Assembly (NCBI GenBank): GCA_023228765.1
Contig: JALOAM010000170.1
Location: 1-6,651, forward strand
Length of the DNA: 6,651 nucleotides
Source of the DNA: Dehalococcoidia bacterium
Lineage (GTDB): Bacteria; Chloroflexota; Dehalococcoidia; UBA2979
Reading direction: 5' to 3'
The position numbers and the translations under genes were made by a program. Positions 1 through 5,820 of the stretch are shown in pieces. The first letter of the stretch is position 1. Each line of letters begins with the position of its first letter. The notes beneath the pieces were generated by a model. It did no database searches. It was not told the origin of the DNA and saw nothing but the letters and a program-made list of their open reading frames with translations.

Positions 1-1
1 C

Positions 2-1468
2 GACGCACCGCAGCCCGTCCTCGTACCGGACGTGTGCGCCGACGCCGAGCTCGTATCGCTCCTCCCCGTCCTCGACCGCGAGGGCGTCCGTGCGTGCGCC
101 TTCATCCCCCTGACCCTCCGCGGGCGGCTGGTGGGGAAGTTCATGCTCTACTACGCGGAGCCGCACTCGTTCAGCGAAGAGGAACTCCTCACCGCGGAGG
201 TGCTCGGCTCCTACATCGGCATGGCCCTCGACCGGTTCCGGGCGCACCAGGCGCGCGCGCAGGCCGAGGTGCTCAGCGAGCACCGCTTCCGCACCCTCGT
301 AGAGGGCATGGGCGTCGCCGCGTATACGACGAACGCGGACGGCCTGATCACCTACTTCAACGAGGAGGCGGCCGCCCTCTGGGGCCGGCGTCCGGAGATC
401 GGGCGCGACGCCTGGTGCGGCTCCTGGCAGATCTACCAGCCCACCGGCGAGCCACTGCCGCACGACCAGTGTCCGATGGCGGTCGCGCTCAAGGAGGACC
501 GCCCGGTCCGCGACGTCGAGATCATCGCGGAGCGCCCGGACGGCGAGCGGGCCGCCGTGTTGCCCTTCCCCACCCCGCTGCACGACGCGCAGGGGCGCAT
601 CGTCGGTGCGGTGAACATCCTGATCGACATCACGGAGCGCAAACGCGCCGAACTCGAACGGCAGGGGCTGCTGGACGCGGAGCGTGAAGCGCGCGCCGAG
701 GCCGAGGCCGCCGTCCGCGCACGCAACGAGTTCCTCTCGATCGCCTCGCACGAACTGCGCAACCCGGTCGCCGGGATCCGCGGCGCCGCCCAGATGCTGC
801 AGCGCCTCCTCAACCGGCCGGACGTGGACCCGGAGCGCATCAAGCTCTACTCGTCATCGTTGGTGGACACCAGCGGCCGCATCTCCCGCCTGCTGGACGA
901 CCTGTTGGACGTCGCGCGGCTGGAGACCGGGCAGCTCCGCCTGCACATGGAGGAGTTCGACCTCCTCACGATGGTCCACGCGACGATCGAGGAGTGCCGT
1001 GACCAGGGCGCGCCCCACCCGTTCGAGGTCTATGCGGAGGACGAGTCCGAGCCGGCATCGTGGGCCGTGGTCGCGGACGCGGTCCGTCTCCGCCAGGTGC
1101 TCGCCAACCTCGTCGAGAACGCCGTGAAGTACTCGCCGGAGGCCGGCCCGATCGTCGTGGCGCTCGTGCGCGGCGAGGACACCGTGACCGTCCGCGTGGC
1201 GGACCGCGGGATCGGGTTCCCGCCCGAGTCCGCCGAGGCCATCTTCGGACCGTTCGGCCGCGCCCCCAACGCGAGCGAGGCGAACATCCCGGGCCTTGGG
1301 CTCGGCCTCCACATCTGCCGCCAGCTGGCGGAGATGCATGGCGGCGAGCTGCGTGCCGAGAGCGACGGTGTCGACTCCGGCTCCCGCTTCATCCTCACAC
1401 TGCCGGTGGACAGCCGGCTCGCCAACCGCTATCAACCGCCTGCCAGCGCACACTCCCAGGCGCCCTAG
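2..1468 (+). CDS. Sensor histidine kinase, GAF-PAS-HisKA-HATPase (5' end outside window)
   Basis: Cytosolic sensor kinase expected to autophosphorylate on His and pass the phosphate to an Asp on a receiver protein. The frame is open from base 2. The first in-window start codon is GTG at 32, but the protein begins in mid-GAF domain there, so the true start lies upstream. Residues counted from that GTG: end of a GAF domain (about 1-70); a linker helix; a PAS domain (about 84-205) of the subtype with CGSW, DQCPMA and ERPDG segments ending in DITERK; a charged Ala/Glu/Arg-rich coiled coil (205-232); HisKA with phospho-acceptor H240 in SHELRNP; and HATPase_c with N363 (N box), D391-x-GIG (G1), PFGRA (ATP lid) and GLGLGL at 421-426 (G2). 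All kinase motifs are intact. No membrane segment is visible, so the signal is probably intracellular. A receiver gene follows 91 bp downstream on the same strand and is the natural partner. The ligand is unknown. Confidence 0.93.
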   Translation, partial: DAPQPVLVPDVCADAELVSLLPVLDREGVRACAFIPLTLRGRLVGKFMLYYAEPHSFSEEELLTAEVLGSYIGMALDRFRAHQARAQAEVLSEHRFRTLVEGMGVAAYTTNADGLITYFNEEAAALWGRRPEIGRDAWCGSWQIYQPTGEPLPHDQCPMAVALKEDRPVRDVEIIAERPDGERAAVLPFPTPLHDAQGRIVGAVNILIDITERKRAELERQGLLDAEREARAEAEAAVRARNEFLSIASHELRNPVAGIRGAAQMLQRLLNRPDVDPERIKLYSSSLVDTSGRISRLLDDLLDVARLETGQLRLHMEEFDLLTMVHATIEECRDQGAPHPFEVYAEDESEPASWAVVADAVRLRQVLANLVENAVKYSPEAGPIVVALVRGEDTVTVRVADRGIGFPPESAEAIFGPFGRAPNASEANIPGLGLGLHICRQLAEMHGGELRAESDGVDSGSRFILTLPVDSRLANRYQPPASAHSQAP

Positions 1469-1527
1469 TCCAGACCGGAAACCTAGTCCTATCCTCCCCC
1501 GGGAACACGACACAGAACGAGCGGATC

Positions 1528-1545
1528 GAGCCCCTCGGACCCTGG
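1528..1545. repeat. GC-rich motif upstream of the receiver gene, copy 1
   Basis: This 18-bp segment reads GAGCCCCTCGGACCCTGG. It recurs at 5505-5521 with one C fewer, next to the start of the nuclease-helicase gene. The longest exact shared stretch is 14 bp. Here it ends 14 bases before the receiver start codon and abuts the likely ribosome binding site. In a GC-rich window of this size, one 14-bp match is close to what chance allows, so a regulatory role is only a possibility. Confidence 0.3.
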
Positions 1546-1549
1546 AAAG
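1544..1549 (+). promoter_or_regulatory. Ribosome binding site deciding the receiver start
   Basis: GGAAAG is the only purine-rich Shine-Dalgarno-like stretch before the receiver gene. It leaves a 10-base gap to GTG at 1560 and only 4 bases to TTG at 1554, so GTG 1560 is favoured. That choice also gives the short N-terminus normal for receiver domains. Confidence 0.5.
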
Positions 1550-1559
1550 CGGCTTGTGC

Positions 1560-1916
1560 GTGGCGAGCATCCTTGTCGTCGAAGATGAATCCCTCATCCG
1601 GCACCTGGTCGTGGACACCCTGACTGACGAGGGCCATAGCGTGCTGTCTGCTGCCTCGGGCGAGGACGCCCTCGACCGGCTCGACGGGCAAGAGAACCCG
1701 GACCTGCTGATCGTGGACCTGCGGATGCCCGGGATGAGCGGCCAGGAGTTCGTGCGGCGTCAGCGCGAGTGCGGCGACTCGATCCCCGTCGTGGTGCTCT
1801 CCGGTTCGAGCGAGGCGAAGCAGGTCGGACAGGAGCTCGGCGCCGTCGCCGTGATCCACAAGCCGTTCGACCTCGACGAGCTCATCCGCGTCGTGCAGCG
1901 CGCGACCGACAGCTGA
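1560..1916 (+). CDS. Single-domain response regulator (CheY-like receiver)
   Basis: A 118-residue phospho-acceptor protein consisting of a receiver domain alone, with no DNA-binding or enzymatic output domain. Visible motifs are the acidic pair E8-D9 in ILVVEDE, the phospho-acceptor D53 in IVDLRMPGMSG, the switch residue S81 in VVLSGSS, and the conserved K101 in HKPFD. The full receiver fold is covered and the length is typical for CheY/Spo0F-like proteins. GTG 1560 was chosen because it places the first beta strand directly at the N-terminus; the frame stays open further upstream, but there it overlaps the kinase gene and gives no domain sequence. It lies 91 bp after the kinase stop on the same strand, so it is probably co-transcribed and phosphorylated by that kinase. 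With no output domain it would act by protein contact or as a phosphorelay intermediate. The downstream target is not in this window. Confidence 0.93.
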   Translation: MASILVVEDESLIRHLVVDTLTDEGHSVLSAASGEDALDRLDGQENPDLLIVDLRMPGMSGQEFVRRQRECGDSIPVVVLSGSSEAKQVGQELGAVAVIHKPFDLDELIRVVQRATDS

Positions 1917-1922
1917 TCCCCA

Positions 1923-1933
1923 CCCTTCGAGGG
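1923..1933. terminator. Small stem-loop between convergent genes
   Basis: CCCT-TCG-AGGG forms a 4-bp stem with a 3-base loop in the 40-bp gap between the stops of the receiver gene (+) and the nuclease-helicase gene (-). It has no following T tract, so it is not a canonical intrinsic terminator. It is the only symmetric element in the gap; if termination occurs here it may depend on other factors. Confidence 0.2.
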
Positions 1934-1956
1934 CGGACACACATCGAGGGCGATCG

Positions 1957-4900
1957 TCAGCCCTCGGACGCGAGTTCCACCAACCGCGCGAGGGCGTTCG
2001 CGAGCTGCATCTGGCGCGGCGTGCGGCAGCGCGCGCGGAGCAGCTCCGGGCTCGCGACCACCACGGCGACGCAGCGCGCACGGGACGTGGCCACGTTCAG
2101 CCGGTTGAGGCTGTAGAGGAACTCCATCCCTCGCGGCGCCTCCGCCGCCGAGCTCGTCGCCATCGAGTAGATCGAGATCGGGGCCTGCTGGCCCTGGAAC
2201 TTGTCCACCGTGCCGATGCGGAACCCGCCGAGCACTTCCTCCAGCGCATGCACCTGCGCGTTGTACGGCGTGATCATCAGGATCTCGTCCGGGGTGATCG
2301 GGGAGATGTTCCCCTTGTCATCCGTCCAGGTCGGCGAAGCCTCGAGCAACTCGTCGATCAGCGCACCGATCGCCGTGGCCTCCTCGAGCGACTCGCTGCT
2401 GTTCGGCGCGTCATGCGAGACCGCTACGAACCGCAGCCCGCTCCCCCCGAGGGCTGACGCTCCCGACTCGGTGGTCACGGTCTGCACCTCGCGTCCCGGC
2501 TGCGAGCCGAGGCGACCGTCGTAGAACACCTCGGAGGTGTAACGCGTGATCTCGGGATGCAGCCGCCACGTCCCCGCGAGGAAGAGCCCCGCCTCGGGGG
2601 GCATCGTGGCGTGCCCATCGAGGACATGCGCGAGCGCCGAGCGCTCCGCCCCGGGCGGGTGGGTCCCCTGCAGCGGTTGGTCCAACTGCTGCGGATCCCC
2701 CAGCAGCACGAGACTCCTCGCCGCCGGCGACGCCGCGAGGGCGTCCGCCAGCGACATCTGCCCCGCCTCGTCGATGAACAACACGTCGACGCTGTCCTGC
2801 ATGTCGGAGCGCGCCCAGAGCCACGCCGTGCCACCAACCACCTGGACCGCACCGGACTGGAGCGACGTAGCCGCATCACTCGCCGATGTCAGGTTCCGAG
2901 CACCCGTATGCATCGGAGCGGCGTTCTTCGAACCTGGCCGCTGCCCGATGATCATTGAGACGCCGGCTTTCGCGGCATACGCCGCCGCCTCATCGAGCAG
3001 GTTCCCGATCACCTTATGGCTCGTCGCTGTCACACCGACCCGCTGTTTGGCGGCAACGAGGTCGACGATCATCTTCCCGCCGACGGTGGTCTTACCCGAG
3101 CCTGGCGGGCCTTGCACAGCGAGATAGCTCGAATCGAGTCGGAGAACCTCGCGACGCGCGACGTCCTCGTTGGATTCGCCCGGCGCAGCCGCGAGCGTGC
3201 CTGATATGAACCTCGGTGCCGAATGGAGCAGGAGGTCACGCGCGACCCGGAAGGAGCCCTCCCCTCCGATGCCGTCCTCGAGAACATGCTTCGCAATGCG
3301 CTCGAGGGCTTGCGGCTTCGGAACAGCCTTGACGATGTCCCGCGGGATCAACGATGTCGGGTGCTGCTCCATCTTCGAGGCCCGCAGGACGACGCGACCA
3401 TCTTCGATTTCGGAGATCATTCCGGCACGCTTGTCCGTGTCCGGGTTGTACGCGTCCTCCCCCACACGGAACTTGTACTCCTGCGGCGGGAACCGGTACT
3501 CGAAGAACGAGGAACGTGCCCGCGGCGCTGGATCAGGCCACGAGTCGACGAACTCCAACTCACCGATCGCGTCGGACTCTTCGCGCCGCTCCTCGTCAGT
3601 TAGTTCATTCTTCAGATAGTAATATCGCCACCACGCAGCCTTATCTTCCCGGGCGTGCCAGCTCAGCATCTGCGCCAGCAGCCACCGGGCGTGCTGCTCC
3701 GGGGTCTGCTCCAGCCGCGTGTCCGGGACGCCCGCCGTCAGTTGCTCGACGAGGGCCATCGTTGCCTTCTGCTTCTCGCTCGCCTCGCGATCCTCGGGCA
3801 CCACCTCGTGAGGCCGGAGGAGCACGTCGCCGGCGGGGAGGTTCGCGACGAGGGCGGCACGCTGCTCCTCCAGCCAGTCGCGGAGGCGCAGCGTGGAGAC
3901 GCAGTCGTCGCGGTTGTAGTCCTCGATCTCCTGCAGGACGCGGGCGCGTTCCTCGGAGGCGGCGTCGCCCTCCCCGAGCTCGAGCCACGTCTCGAACTCC
4001 ACGATGCTGTCGCCTGCCGAGCGGAGGTTGATGTCGCGCTGGTAACCGTAGAACTGCTCCAGCTTCTTGATCGAGTAGGACTCCACCGCCGCGCGGATGC
4101 CCTGCCGGACGGCGCGGTAGAGGTCGACGAAGACGCGGCCACGCAGCAGCTCGTCCACCTCCGCCTCGCGCGTGGCGTACCGCATCGCGAGGCGCTTCAC
4201 GGCTGTCGTCTCGTACGGGGCGTAGTGATAGATGTGCAGCCCCGGGTCGCGCTTCAGCCGTTCCTGTACCAGGTCGATGAACGCCTCGAACGCGCGGCGC
4301 TCCGCCGCCGGCGTCACCTGCGGCCCGGTGGGGCCATCCTCGATCGCCCAGAAGGCGTGGAAGCGCGGCGCGTCCGAGGCGTCCCGCTCCCCCGGCTCGA
4401 TCACCCCGAACAGGTAGTCGATCCCGTCCACCTCCGTGGAGCCGAAGAAGGGGTCGCCCTCGATGTCGAAGAACAGGTCGCCCTCCGACGGGGCGGGGAG
4501 CATTCCGAGGCCAACGTTCGGCTTCAGCACACCCTCGCGGTCGCGAGGGGGATCGATGCGCTCGAAGTACGGCGCGCCGAGGCGTTCGCCCTCCACCTGC
4601 ACGCGCGCCTGCTCATGGACGCGGAACAGTGCATCCGCACTCACGCCACGGGGCGGTTCGGCAAGTGGCAGCTGCGCATCAGCGAGCGCCGTCCTCGTTG
4701 GGAGGTCGACGGCGATCAGGCCCGTGCGCTGTCGGGAGGTGAGGTTCGCGACCAGCGAGAGGTCATCGCGATCGTGCCAGAACTTGTTGCACCGCTGAGA
4801 CCAGCGACAGACGTCACAGTGCGAGGTCGGCGCGGGCTCCGAGGTCACCGGGAACGAGGCCTCTGAGGCGGAGAGGTGGGCCTCCAGCTCCCGGACGACG

Positions 4901-5496
4901 GAGCGGTAGTACGCGGCGTAGTCCGCGACGCGGTACGAGGCGGTCTCGGCCTCCACCCCGCCCAGCGCGAGGTGCATCTGCTCCGGCGCGAACCCCTGGA
5001 GGTCCGCGACCATCTCCGAGTACATGCAGAGCTGGAGGAGCGCGGAGGCCTTCGCGTGCCTCGCGAGCTTCGTGTCCCACACCTCGTACGACCATGCACC
5101 GAGAGCACTCGGCGTCTCGACGCGCCGGAGGAAGTCCGCGTAGCCCTGCCGCCGTCCGTCGTACAGCGTGGCCTGGTAGATCACATCGACGCCGCGCCGC
5201 ATGGCCTCCAGCGTCGCGTCCCGCCCTCGCTCCAACCGCACGTGCGAGGGCAGTTCCCGGTCCGGCGCGACGTCTTCGACCGCGAGCGCGTCTTCGCTCG
5301 CCCGGAGGGACGCAAGGAAGCGCTGCTCGTGCTCGATGCCGCGCTGGGCGATCCGGTCGAGCACCGGGTCGTCCCCGACGGGGGCGGCCAGGTGCCCCTC
5401 CGCCACCGCGCGGTTGAGGTCAGCGAGATGCGCGCACTCAAGGAACCCAACGAGGTCCGTGGCCGAGTAGATCAGCCGTCCATCGATCGTCTGCAT
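1957..5496 (-). CDS. TM0106-type RecB-like nuclease / RNase H-like exonuclease / SF1 helicase
   Basis: An 1179-residue DNA-processing protein with three predicted active modules. (1) Residues about 1-240 form a Cas4/RecB-family nuclease: H56, D121 (GYADF), E138 with D141-T-K143 (the D/E-x-K motif) and Q155/Y159 (QLxxY). It is bracketed by C21 and the C227-x2-C230-x5-C236 cluster expected to hold a 4Fe-4S cluster. (2) Residues about 338-545 form an RNase H-like exonuclease of YprB type: D344/E346 (FFDIEGD), HYAPYE at 424-429, D458 and Y527-x3-D531. (3) After an aromatic linker (AWWRYYYLKNE, 620-630) and a beta-rich segment comes an SF1 helicase of Upf1/Dna2 type: Walker A GPPGSGKT with K802, IDEAGQ with D909/E910, GDPQQ (933-937), WRLHPE (977-982), VDKFQGQ (1097-1103) and NVATSRAR (1134-1141). 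The start ATG gives the expected family N-terminus just before the first Fe-S Cys. No motif is lost. The biological role of the family is, to my knowledge, not established; repair, replication-fork processing or defence are all possible. Confidence 0.93.
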   Translation of the reverse strand: MQTIDGRLIYSATDLVGFLECAHLADLNRAVAEGHLAAPVGDDPVLDRIAQRGIEHEQRFLASLRASEDALAVEDVAPDRELPSHVRLERGRDATLEAMRRGVDVIYQATLYDGRRQGYADFLRRVETPSALGAWSYEVWDTKLARHAKASALLQLCMYSEMVADLQGFAPEQMHLALGGVEAETASYRVADYAAYYRSVVRELEAHLSASEASFPVTSEPAPTSHCDVCRWSQRCNKFWHDRDDLSLVANLTSRQRTGLIAVDLPTRTALADAQLPLAEPPRGVSADALFRVHEQARVQVEGERLGAPYFERIDPPRDREGVLKPNVGLGMLPAPSEGDLFFDIEGDPFFGSTEVDGIDYLFGVIEPGERDASDAPRFHAFWAIEDGPTGPQVTPAAERRAFEAFIDLVQERLKRDPGLHIYHYAPYETTAVKRLAMRYATREAEVDELLRGRVFVDLYRAVRQGIRAAVESYSIKKLEQFYGYQRDINLRSAGDSIVEFETWLELGEGDAASEERARVLQEIEDYNRDDCVSTLRLRDWLEEQRAALVANLPAGDVLLRPHEVVPEDREASEKQKATMALVEQLTAGVPDTRLEQTPEQHARWLLAQMLSWHAREDKAAWWRYYYLKNELTDEERREESDAIGELEFVDSWPDPAPRARSSFFEYRFPPQEYKFRVGEDAYNPDTDKRAGMISEIEDGRVVLRASKMEQHPTSLIPRDIVKAVPKPQALERIAKHVLEDGIGGEGSFRVARDLLLHSAPRFISGTLAAAPGESNEDVARREVLRLDSSYLAVQGPPGSGKTTVGGKMIVDLVAAKQRVGVTATSHKVIGNLLDEAAAYAAKAGVSMIIGQRPGSKNAAPMHTGARNLTSASDAATSLQSGAVQVVGGTAWLWARSDMQDSVDVLFIDEAGQMSLADALAASPAARSLVLLGDPQQLDQPLQGTHPPGAERSALAHVLDGHATMPPEAGLFLAGTWRLHPEITRYTSEVFYDGRLGSQPGREVQTVTTESGASALGGSGLRFVAVSHDAPNSSESLEEATAIGALIDELLEASPTWTDDKGNISPITPDEILMITPYNAQVHALEEVLGGFRIGTVDKFQGQQAPISIYSMATSSAAEAPRGMEFLYSLNRLNVATSRARCVAVVVASPELLRARCRTPRQMQLANALARLVELASEG

Positions 5497-5504
5497 GTGG
5501 CTGG

Positions 5505-5521
5505 GAGCCCTCGGACCCTGG
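5505..5521. repeat. GC-rich motif upstream of the nuclease-helicase gene, copy 2
   Basis: GAGCCCTCGGACCCTGG matches 1528-1545 apart from one missing C. It lies 8 bases upstream of the helicase start codon but, relative to the direction of the gene, in the opposite orientation to the copy before the receiver gene. The minus-strand GAGGG inside it is also the nearest, rather distant, Shine-Dalgarno-like sequence for the helicase gene. Confidence 0.3.
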
Positions 5522-5538
5522 GGAGAGGCGTCACGCGC

Positions 5539-5565
5539 AGTCTACTACTGCAGTGCGGCGGACAA
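5539..5565 (-). promoter_or_regulatory. Weak sigma-70-like promoter candidate for the nuclease-helicase
   Basis: On the minus strand TTGTCC (5560-5565) and TAGACT (5539-5544) each match 4 of 6 bases of the -35 and -10 consensus, with a spacer of 15 bp, shorter than the ideal 17. The -10 lies 42 bp upstream of the ATG. The spacer contains the perfect 8-bp palindrome ACTGCAGT (5547-5554), which could be an operator or chance. This is pattern matching only. Confidence 0.25.
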
Positions 5566-5627
5566 GGACGAGCGTGACACCGCCGCGTCAGACCCTTCTC
5601 GTTGCTTCCCCTCGTCCGATTCTGGCC

Positions 5628-5654
5628 CCCTCTCCCGGCCCGGCGGGGAGAGGG
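5628..5654. repeat. Left palindrome of the REPIN-like pair
   Basis: CCCTCTCCC (5628-5636) pairs perfectly with GGGAGAGGG (5646-5654), giving a 9-bp stem around a 9-base GC-rich loop. The tail TTGGGGTGAGGG (5655-5666) follows, as in widespread REP-like families of high-GC bacteria. Confidence 0.75.
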
Positions 5655-5739
5655 TTGGGGTGAGGGCACCGCTCTTGTCCTTGCAGGAGAAGTGTCGGGG
5701 AAGCGATCCCACCCTGCCCGGAGCAGACCCTCACCTCCG

Positions 5740-5764
5740 CCCTCTCCCGCTTCGCGGGCGAGGG
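5740..5764. repeat. Right palindrome of the REPIN-like pair
   Basis: An 11-position stem with one mismatch (5740-5750 against 5754-5764) closes on a TTC triloop. It is preceded by CCCTCACCTCCG (5728-5739), the inverted and slightly diverged form of the left tail. Its loop differs from the left palindrome, so the two arms are related but not recent identical duplicates. Confidence 0.75.
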
Positions 5765-5800
5765 GGGCCAGAGCCGGAGCCGGAGCGCATGGCGACCACA

Positions 5801-5817
5801 CTGGCGTTCATTGCCAG
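5801..5817. terminator. Stem-loop just beyond the second kinase stop
   Basis: CTGGC (5801-5805) pairs with GCCAG (5813-5817) around a 7-base loop, 3 bases past the kinase stop codon in the minus-strand direction. There is no T tract after it, so termination is uncertain; the stronger hairpins of the repeat element lie 29 bp further on. Confidence 0.25.
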
Positions 5818-5820
5818 AGG

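Larger units (their letters stand above)
5621..5772. repeat. REPIN-like element: two inverted palindromic repeats
   Basis: Two arms of about 45 bp (5621-5666 and 5728-5772) are inverted copies of each other separated by 61 bp. Both outer ends carry the identical 10-bp sequence TCTGGCCCCC, inverted, and both inner ends carry GGTGAGGG, inverted. Each arm folds by itself into a hairpin. The layout is that of REP doublets (REPIN/BIME-like), which are non-autonomous sequences dispersed in bacterial genomes and mobilised in trans in the known cases. No transposase gene is inside or beside it. It could also act as a transcript-end hairpin for the kinase mRNA or insulate the two minus-strand genes. 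Confidence 0.75.
5497..5820. other. Gene-free intergenic stretch
   Basis: These 324 bases separate the second kinase gene from the nuclease-helicase gene; both are read on the minus strand. I find no credible protein here: the open frames in this stretch read through the palindromic repeats and give the Pro/Gly/Arg-rich peptides typical of such repeats. Contents in order are a GC-rich motif beside the helicase start, a weak promoter candidate, a 152-bp inverted repeat element, and a small stem-loop next to the kinase stop. Confidence 0.8.

Noticed and set aside
1296..1559. Upstream extension of the receiver frame overlapping the kinase gene
   Set aside because: The extra 88 residues are out of frame with the kinase coding sequence and are low-complexity; the receiver fold begins right after GTG 1560.
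854..1618. A 254-codon minus-strand open frame over the first kinase and the receiver start
   Set aside because: It is a shadow of the kinase gene, which holds all kinase motifs; the antisense product is low-complexity and matches no family I know.
3655..4866. A 403-codon plus-strand open frame opposite the nuclease-helicase
   Set aside because: It is a mirror of a high-GC coding strand. The translation has no recognisable domain and is full of Arg/Val/Leu/Glu runs, while the minus strand carries a complete well-known domain series.
1957..5496. The Cas4-like nuclease as evidence of a CRISPR-Cas locus
   Set aside because: No regularly spaced direct repeats and no other cas gene are visible. 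The fusion to an RNase H-like domain and an SF1 helicase fits the TM0106-type family instead.
5621..5772. The inverted arms as ends of an insertion sequence
   Set aside because: The interior is only 61 bp without a transposase, each arm is itself a palindrome, and no target-site duplication is obvious, so a REPIN-like element fits better.
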